Shown: positions 56,301 through 64,000 of the stretch, one piece after another
Layout of the letters: every line of letters begins with the position of its first letter
How positions within the stretch are numbered: the first letter of the stretch is position 1
Assembly: GCA_029215795.1 (NCBI GenBank)
Contig: JARDYH010000003.1
Span: forward strand, 69,869,609 to 69,933,608
From: Anniella stebbinsi
Taxonomy: Eukaryota > Chordata > Lepidosauria > Squamata > Anniellidae
DNA length: 64,000 bases
Direction: 5' to 3'
Translations under genes and position numbers: made by a program
The notes under the pieces: generated by a model
The model's database searches: none
Seen by the model: the letters and a program-made list of their open reading frames with translations, nothing else
What the model was told of the DNA's origin: nothing

Positions 56301-56455
56301 ATCCGGGTTCTAGTCCCCACTTGACCATGAAGTTCACTGGGAGACTTTTAGCCTCACCTACCTCACAAGTGTTATTTTGAGACGAGAAAGCCACCTTGGG
56401 TTCCTTGCAAGAGGAAAAAGGTGGGATATAAATGTAAGAATAAAGAATAAATAAA
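56301..56455 (+). mobile_element. tRNA-derived SINE, 5'-truncated
   Basis: Begins just before the B-box (GGGTTCTAGTCCCC) and continues to CCACCTTGGGTTCC...GGTGGGATATAAATGTAAG and an AATAAA-rich tail. The A-box half is missing, replaced by the family P repeat. Confidence 0.8.
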
Positions 56456-57427
56456 AATAACTTCCATGCTTACAATAATGCATGCTTTTTAATGTTTGAG
56501 TCAGTTGTTAGAAGATAAACAACTCTGTGACATGGACCAATATATTTTGGTTTTATATATGGGTAATAACTAACAGCTGAGAAGTCCCATTCTTCTGTTT
56601 ACCAGGGACTTGTGTGTTGGCAGGTGATGGTGCAGACACAGACGGCTGGCCAATGCCTCTCATGGCTGCCTGGCTGGTTCAGGGGTAATCTCAAGGACTA
56701 GTCAGCTGCACTGGTTGGTTGCTGTGGGTGGGGTTCAGGTGGAAAGACTAAATGGGCATTTCATCCCAATCGATGAAGTCCATTTCACTACCTGCTGAAT
56801 TGCACTGGTGCTGGTGTTTGTGTTGATCTTGCTAATTCATTTTAACCCATTTATGTTAATGAAAACAGCCATATTAACAAAGTGGGATAAATGATAAATC
56901 CTCATACCTCAGAGTGTAAACCAACCTCTAATTGAAGATTATTTCATAAATGACATTTTCAGCAATACGAATTGCTTAGAGCTGGCACAGGATTTAGTGG
57001 ATATATCCAGAATAGCAAATGTTGCATAAGGGAGTGGTGCCATGCACTGCATTCATGTGCTGCTCTTCATTGGACATACAAATGTATCCCGTTCCCTGGA
57101 AGGAAGGGTACATGTTTTCAGCCCTTCATTTCGAGAGTCTTTGCAAAGAACAATCAGCTCTGAAATAGGAAGTGCTTTCTGTTTTAAGGTGCTTTCTGTT
57201 TGAACACTTCTATAATGGGATCTTGTATTCAACCCTTTTTGGAATATAGGTTTCTGTCCCCACAGTGAGAATTTACAAATCTCCCCACATGGGGAAATGC
57301 ACAAGTGCAATGATGTCCAACTTCTAGATCTGAGTGGGGCATAATTCTTGCTCAGTGAGAGAAGCCTGGTGGGTTTATTTCCCAGACAAGCTCCTGCAGT
57401 GGGGTAAAGAGATCATACCTGAGAACT
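56456..57427. other. non-coding, no recognised feature
   Basis: No named repeat and no supported frame. Confidence 0.45.
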
Positions 57428-57690
57428 GCAGTAGCTCAGTGGTACATTCTTGAACGTCTTGTCGGTGCCAGGGAAAGGCCTTCTTTACTTTTCCTGGCTT
57501 CTTCAGCTTTATACTTCGATGCCATTGTATTGTAGCACGATTGTTCAGGTGTGTGGAATTTTTATTTTCCGAACTCTATTTTAATTGATCAGTGCTGCTG
57601 TGTTTAAAATTGCTGCCTGTCCGTGTAGACAGTCCTGAACTAGATAGACCAAGGGTCTGAATTGTAATAATGAAGGTTCCTAAGCAGCTT
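57428..57690 (+). mobile_element. tRNA-derived SINE, second family
   Basis: The head GCAGTAGCTCAGTGGTACA is a tRNA-like A-box region. The B-box area is degraded (GTCGGTGCCAGGG). The 3' part GTGTAGACAGTCCTGAACTAG, ATAGACCAAGGGTCTGA and GGTTCCTAAGCAGCTT is typical of a squamate SINE 3' half. Confidence 0.7.
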
Positions 57691-59306
57691 TTCAAGGCAT
57701 TACCAAAGAAACATGAAAAAATGGAGTTTGCTTGTATTAGTATAACATGCAGCAGCACTCTGAATTAAGATTCTTATTAGACTTGTTCAGGCAATCTGCT
57801 TTTAAGGTACAAGGAACATACACGGGTGGAAAGTGAGGATGGACATGTTAGCTCCACCGCCTCCATTCCCATCCTTCTCAGTCCTCCATGTGTTAAGGGT
57901 AAACCTTTACAGAGGCGAATCTATGTCTGTGGATATAGAAACTTGGTTCTGAATCATGAGGGGAGCCTGCACAGGTAGAAGACTCCCATCTGCTGAAGCT
58001 CATCCTCAACACATGGAGGGCGACAGGGACAGCTATGGGATGGGCGGAGCCAACATGCTCATCTTCCTTAAAGCAGAACATCTGAGTAAGGCTATTATGC
58101 TCCAAAATACAAGTGGTGGCTTTTATTTGTCACATACCTTCTCCTGTACATTTGTATTGACTAAAGTCACCACGGATAGTTTGTTTGGAAGTTAATGCAG
58201 ATTTTGTGGCTCGCTTTCTCTGTGTTATGAAATCAAAAGCAGATTTAATCCGGGACTGTCACATTTGTCACATCTTTGGCCTACATCAAGTTTCAGTTTC
58301 AACTTCTTTTGAAGAATAACTTGTGTATCAATCCAGAGCGCACGCTTCCACAGTTCTATCAGTTTCTAAAAAAGAAAAATAATACCTTAAAAACCTTTTC
58401 TGTGGAATAAAAGAAGGGCAAAGGTTCCTGTCAAGTGATTATTGGCATATTATTATTTTTTACAATGCAAAATGATTCCAATTATGAAGTCATCATGTTA
58501 TCATTAAGTAAGCTAATGTGGGGTAATAAAACCCCTGAAATAACAGGATTTTTTTTTTAAAAAAACAATCCACATTTCTGTATATACCACTCACTGTTTG
58601 AATTAAATGCTAATTTATGCTAGTGGTTCTGATTTTCCTTCTGGTATAATCAAACCCAGTAATGCATACAATCTATTACCTATACATATTACTTGCCAAA
58701 ACTGGTATAAAATCATGTTAATAAAAGTTAGTTGAATGTTTTTTTTTTCTTTTTGAAAATTCAGTTTGAAATGACTGTAAATTGCAAAGATGCAAAACGT
58801 CCCTATATTGGTATTTGTGGCACCCCTGTTATTGAAGTTGGGGGAAAAAATCAAAGTTGTCATCAGGGTCCCTTAGTATGTCATGTCTGCTTTCCCATGG
58901 AAATTACATTTCTATTTTCCTTTGGCACTTAAGAAAATATCCCAAAATGTCCAATGCCTTCATTTAATGAATGCAATATTTTAAATGGAATATATTGAAA
59001 ATGTAAAGGAACTCTGCTTGCCTTTTCCAATATGATTAATATTTTATTTTTTAAGAAAAGCAAATTAAAGAAATAATCCCCAACCTAAGGTCAACAGTGC
59101 CTGTTTAAGGGAACTATCGTATTCTATTCTCTTCAATGCTCTGTCTTTTTCAGAATATTAATGGGGGAAAGAGTGACAAGAATGACTTAGACGTACATGT
59201 CAGGAGAAAGGGTCAGCTCTTGGCAGTAGGTTGTTAATTCACATCCATTAATGAAATTTATCCTCCTTACTGCTCCTTCTCTCTCTCTCTCTCTTTAAAT
59301 AAAAAG
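57691..59306. other. non-coding, no recognised feature
   Basis: AT-rich and low in repeats, especially 58,560-59,100. There is a T10A7 junction at 58,549-58,565. It could hold conserved non-coding sequence next to the candidate exon that follows. Confidence 0.4.
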
Positions 59307-59373
59307 GTCCTTTTTTGAGAGAACATCATGGACTTTTCACAGAAGCTGAGGAGGGCCACAGGGGCAAGCCGAG
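59307..59373 (+). CDS. candidate first coding exon, 16 codons
   Basis: A long pyrimidine tract (TCCTTCTCTCTCTCTCTCTT at about 59,274-59,295) precedes a possible acceptor at 59,305-59,306. The 67-base segment then carries an ATG at 59,328, reads MDFSQKLRRATGASR, and ends in a consensus donor GAG|GTAAGAG at 59,374, leaving phase 1. The combination of acceptor, ATG frame and strong donor is what a 5' exon looks like, and no repeat covers it. I do not recognise the protein, and the next exon is not in the window. It may be chance. Confidence 0.3.
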
Positions 59374-60205
59374 GTAAGAGACTGACAATCTTCAGGTGAT
59401 TAAGGAGACTCAAAGGCTAGGTAGACCTACAAAATGAATAACTATGGACCCAGAACCATGCCATAAGGCTCAATGGCTTGTGATTTGCAAGTTGATAAGA
59501 CAAGAAGATTAATAATGCTGCATGATAATGGCTGCTCCCTCTCAGCTGGGGAGATGGTAATGATGTGATATTGCTGTAGGAGCAGTTCAGTGTGCTACAG
59601 AGAGGAGGGTGCGGATTCACTCATCCCAATTGGCCCCCAGGATATAGAGATTTTGAAAAATGGGAATGCAGTTACAATTTTAATTAGATATAAAGTTTTT
59701 TAATAATTTTGCTGAAATGAGGACTTCAAAGAACATATTTTGCAGCATTCAGGCCCATAACTCCTGAGTGACAGTTTTGGTTAATTTGCAAGTTTTCAGA
59801 TCAAACTTTGCCCCTGGCTCCATGCTGAGGGTAAAGTAAAATGTCAATTTCTTTCCTCAGTGATCTCGAGCATCTTATTTAGGCAGGTGTGCTGAATTCT
59901 CTTATTCTGTAGATGTTAGCGGAACAAAACTACTCATTAAAATATATGCTTCGGTTCAAAAAAAAAAAAAGGAAAAGAAAAAAATTAGCCACATAAATAA
60001 AATCAGGAGTAATAAAGGGAATCAATCAGCAAGAAAAATGTTCAGCAATATACAACATAAAATTTTAAAGAAGAATCAGAGTAATATTGCATATGAAAGG
60101 TGATTAAATGTTAGCATATGATTATACTGTCATTGTATATTATTATCAAAGAATGTTTAATTTATACCCTTTTCACAAAATTAGAAGTAGTTGTGCAAAA
60201 GGGTA
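59374..60205. other. non-coding, no recognised feature
   Basis: A-rich stretch at 59,958-59,985; otherwise nothing recognised. Confidence 0.45.
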
Positions 60206-61168
60206 TCACCCCCCCCCCCGTTCTAGACCATATTTCCCCCCCCCCCCCATATATTGCAGATTTGCGATTCAGATTTGTGGTCCCAAATTAATTACATTTG
60301 ATATCTGAAGTACATTAGGTTTTTTTTTGGGGGGGGGGTATCTACAAACCCTAATAATAGAGAAGAATGATGTCAGTCAATTGAGAAGTGTGATTCAGCT
60401 CGGCTTTCTCTTTTTTACTTTCCAACTCTTCCAGGAGTTGTGTGGAGAGAAAACAGGCTGCCAGGCAGCAGTTTAAACAAGCATCCTCTCCTGCGAACGA
60501 AGCATGTTAACACAAAACAAAGGGGGGGGGGGGAGGCAATATAACGTCAGAGCAAACACAGCAAATTGGTAGAAATAAGTTGCTTGTCATGTCTTATTTA
60601 CGAAAACACTTCCTTGTTGGAGACACCACCTTGATGTTCAACTTGATGAGAGTTGTTTTCTCTTTGTCTTTTTCTCCTTTTCATCCCACGGGTGTATGTC
60701 ACATTACTTTGTTTCAGCCCAGACTGCTGAAGAAGTCCCTCTCCATCACCAAGCTTCCACCCCTCCCGCAAGCAAAAGGGCCAGCTCTGCAAAATTGTAT
60801 TCAAGGTCACTGTCATGGGATTTTCTTGTGTCTACTCAATGACAATGTTGAAGCCCTGGAACAATAGAACTTGACTGTTCAGACTTATCAGAGCATTTAC
60901 AGGTAGACGTTTGTAGGTTTGGATCATTTGAACTAGTGGTGTTGAAAGCAACCTGAAATTAATCTGGACAGCTAGCTTCACCTGTGATTTATGCTGGGTC
61001 TGCACATAATGTCAGAATCACTCCAAAAGAATATTTAAGCAGTCCTCAAGTAAAAAACATACACAGAGGTGGGGGAAAGACCCCCCCCCCATGAATCACT
61101 GTTGTCATCTATGTAGGATCAATAATAGCACATTGTTATTCAGATTCCTTTCCCCCCCCCCCCCTCCA
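60206..61168. repeat. cluster of poly-C / poly-G runs
   Basis: Runs of 10 or more C or G at about 60,209-60,219, 60,236-60,249, 60,330-60,339, 60,522-60,533, 61,081-61,090 and 61,153-61,165. The sequence between them is otherwise ordinary AT-rich DNA. Confidence 0.85.
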
Positions 61169-61452
61169 CTTCTGCTCTTGAAAAACTCCTTGGCACACTG
61201 ATGTAGCTCAGCACACTCCGTCACAATGAAGTTCTTCCAATGCTAAATGTCACCTACTAGCATGTGGTGAGTTCCAACACCCTTCCCAGCATGCCTTGGG
61301 AGATGACTAACTACAAAGCGAAGTGCATGTCAAGGCCTAGAATCCACTTGAGACACTTCACACATGACATTTTTTTCTACGCAGAAAAAATTGTCATGTG
61401 GGTGGGTGGGGGGAGTATTAAAAACATGTAGGCATCGTGTATGAATAATGCA

Positions 61453-61772
61453 TAGGCTGACCATATGAAAAGGAGGACAGGGCTCATGTAACTTTAACAG
61501 TTGCAGAGAAAAGGGAATTTCAGCCAGAGTCATTTGTATGCAATTTGTACCTGGTGAAATCACCTCTTCATCAAAGCAATTAAAGTTGCAGGCACTATAC
61601 TAGAGTGACCAGATACAAAAGAGGGCAGGGCCCCTGCAACTTTAACTGTTGTAATGAAGAGAGAATTTCACCAGGTACGAATTGCATACAAATGACGCCG
61701 GCTGAAATTCCCTTTTCTCTACAACTGTTAAAGTTACATGAGCCCTGTCCTCTTTTTCATATGGTCATCCTA
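61453..61772. mobile_element. palindromic hAT MITE, family A copy 3
   Basis: 320 bp, TAGGCTGACCATATG to CATATGGTCATCCTA, between exact ATAATGCA octamers (61,445-61,452 and 61,773-61,780). The mirrored frames at 61,330-61,563 (minus) and 61,605-61,910 (plus) share peptide sequence because the arms are inverse copies. Confidence 0.92.
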
Positions 61773-61780
61773 ATAATGCA

Positions 61781-62578
61781 TATTTTGACATGGTTATATA
61801 TGTTGGGCATCTGCTACCTTCAATGGCTTCCAAAGTTTGATCACATCAAAATAGATATGCAGATGCATTCCATGTGTTATGGTATTTGCATACCCCCATT
61901 CACCCCATGAATTTCCAGCACAGGAATAACAAATGCAAACCAAATGACTTAAGTTTGCTGAATTCTGTGTTGGATTGTGGTTTATAACTGTTTGGGGAAA
62001 TCCTCTGTAGTATGTCAGCACTGGCTCACTTAACACAACCCATAGTGGCATGAAATTAACTTTAACTACTATTCCGAGGTCATGCAAGCCTTGATATTTG
62101 GATCACCAATCTTGAAACCATGGGTGTTTTATATAATGCACCACAGGAATGAGATATTATCAATTCTGATAGGGTTTAATATGAGCCAGGCTTCTCCAGT
62201 TCTTAGAACCTTTATTATAAATAAAAAACTGAAGAAAAAAATGCTATATAGTTGAATATGGGCACAGAGTGATTCCTTCTCCATGATTTTGGGATTAGGG
62301 ACAAGGTCTTCCAGGTGAGACGATTTGCCTTGCAAAGAAGCTTAGGTCCAAGCATCTCTTGCTTATATTTCCTTTCCTTCTTCCCCACTATTCTTTTGTT
62401 GTGTTATTTGTTATACAAATGCGTAGCATTTTGCAATGTTCGTACATTTTCCAATATCATAGGCTGATAAACAAAGCCTTACCTGAACGTGGAGAGTCTA
62501 TGTATTTGCAGACTGTGTAACAGTCCGAAGCAAACAAAACTTATCAGCCAGGAATTGGAGCCTACCACATTCTTTTTT
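61781..62578. other. non-coding, no recognised feature
   Basis: Nothing recognised. Confidence 0.45.

Positions 62579-62620
<42 letters not shown>
62579..62620. repeat. (AC)n microsatellite
   Basis: About 20 uninterrupted AC units. Confidence 0.97.
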
Positions 62621-62622
<2 letters not shown>

Positions 62623-63056
62623 CTTGTTAGTCCTAGCCATGCAGCAAAGTAGGAGGTATTTTAAGACTCTGGTGTGCCACTGTATAAGTATGGAGAGTTG
62701 TATTATGCTTGAAAGATCACAGCTTCTGCAGTCCTGTATTAGACCTATGGAGAGACAAAGGGCTTCTTTAGATTAAAGGGAAATTGTTTTTGCTTACTGG
62801 TTCTTTGCTTCCTGCTTCTCTTTCATAATTGTAATGAGCTGAATTACATGGGAGGAGATGTGTGACCACGTATTCTGTAATTGAAAACTTCCCTGCTCAT
62901 ATGCTTGAATTGGACATCACCCTCTAGTGGGTGTTTCGTGGTGCAACTTCGGCTATGGGGGCTTGTCTATGGGAGACATATGGAGGACATGCCATCCCAG
63001 CACTGTCACCACCTATGGGGAAACTGCTCCATCACTGGACAATCCCATCTATGGGG

Positions 63057-63061
<5 letters not shown>

Positions 63062-63100
<39 letters not shown>

Positions 63101-63112
63101 TATTTATTTATT
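63062..63112. repeat. (TA)n plus (TTTA)n
   Basis: About 15 TA units run into the TTTA tail of a reversed LINE. Confidence 0.95.
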
Positions 63113-63235
63113 ACATTTGTATACCGCCCCATAGCCGAAGTTCTCTGGGCGGTTTACATAGGATTAAAAACAATTAAAAACAATATACAAAAATTAAAAC
63201 AGCAAAAACATACAATTAGCAAATGCCTATATTTC
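63094..63235 (-). mobile_element. L2-like LINE 3' end
   Basis: On the minus strand, AAACCGCCCAGAGAACTTCG...GGGGCGGTATACAAATGTAATAAATAAAT, with the T-rich 3' UTR upstream. It is very similar to the copy at 24,180-24,570. Confidence 0.83.
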
Positions 63236-64000
63236 AGTGCCTAAGGAACTCTCTGCCATCAAGATGGCCCCTTTCCCCTGTCTAGTAGGTGGTATAAGAG
63301 GCTTAGGCTTAACGCAGGCACCAACACCAAAGTCAAGATAAACTATTGTGGGTGCTTGGGGATTCAGTGGGATTTACTCCTGCATTAGTGAGTATAGCAC
63401 TGCAGCCTTAGGAAGGGGCTAACATTGGTTCTATAACCAAGTTAAAAGTGAGCTTGGAACAGCAGCACGATAGATGAAATCCTAGTATTCCAGCTTAATT
63501 GATGTCTTGAATGGGTTGCCAATTTGAATAACTGGGCTGGAATCTTACACTTTTCGGAGGTATGTAAGAAAACATGGCTGCAATCTAGTGATAATCATAA
63601 GTACAGAGGAGATTTTTGTGCTGGTGGTTCTTTCTTTTCCACAGGTGATTGTGGGGTTCAGCTGCTGAATCACAAGGAATTTTTTTAAATGGTTAATTGA
63701 GTTGTTTATTCCCCTGTCTATTGAAACCTGTTATTTGGGCTTTGATCTTAATTTGGGTTTCTTCTTTGCTCCCCCCACCCCCGCCTCATAGCCTCCCCTA
63801 TTTTAGTGCATTTTGTTTTAAATGGCAGAATAAACAAGGGAGATCTAATCATAACTAATGTGAATTAACTCATCCCCCCAAAAAAGACACAGAAAGAGAA
63901 CCAAATGTTAATCATGAATGATTAAAACAGCACGTGGCCATGATGCTTTGATACCCAACAATATTTTTCACAGTATATCCATATGGTTTATTAGGTGAAA
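63236..64000. other. non-coding with half of a family P repeat
   Basis: 63,361-63,413 (TCAGTGGGATTTACTCC to ACTGCAGCC) is half of a family P copy. Nothing else recognised. Confidence 0.45.

Overview
This 64 kb window looks like nuclear DNA from a vertebrate, most likely a squamate reptile. It is AT-rich and interspersed-repeat-rich, with many microsatellites. It carries tRNA-derived SINEs, 3'-truncated L2-like and R4-clade LINEs, and many short fold-back DNA transposons with hAT-type 8-bp target-site duplications (TSDs). I cannot identify the species. No complete protein-coding gene is visible. The longer open frames fall in transposons, microsatellites or GC-rich minisatellites, and none shows a host domain. 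The only host-gene-like signal is a weak candidate first coding exon at 59,307-59,373. The window is best read as intergenic or intronic sequence.

Layout. 0-13 kb: single-copy-looking sequence with fold-back elements, including a 773-bp hAT element with perfect TSDs (7,677-8,449), a tRNA-SINE and an L2 tail, then three fold-back elements within 1.15 kb (11.75-12.9 kb). 13.8-15.2 kb and 24.9-26.3 kb: two inverted, paralogous mosaics ending in the endonuclease region of an R4-clade LINE. 17-24 kb: a SINE converted into a perfect 50-bp palindrome, a palindromic hAT MITE, an L2 split by another MITE, and a hAT element with 7/8 TSDs. 26.3-28.3 kb: a GC-rich, minisatellite- and hairpin-filled DNA element. 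30-44 kb: L2 3' ends, fold-back elements and unique sequence.

44.6-55.8 kb is the most striking part. Three hAT-type elements (44,587-45,470; 45,544-48,394; 54,415-55,812) share the terminus TAGGGRTGTGCA and 8-bp TSDs, but each has a different subterminal oligonucleotide repeat and interior. The middle one is a 2.85-kb near-perfect palindrome. Each of its arms holds about seven tandem ~150-bp units, and its ends carry GGATC-type repeats. It is followed by two tandem SINEs and a possible solo LTR. 56-64 kb: SINEs, one palindromic hAT MITE with a perfect TSD (61,453-61,772), a cluster of poly-C/G runs, and an L2 tail.

How the parts relate. None of the DNA elements shows a recognisable transposase, so they were presumably mobilised in trans. 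The LINE fragments are 5'-truncated and dead. Nested insertions give relative ages: L2 and R4 copies are old and interrupted, while the large palindromic hAT looks young because its arms align without indels and its TSD is perfect.
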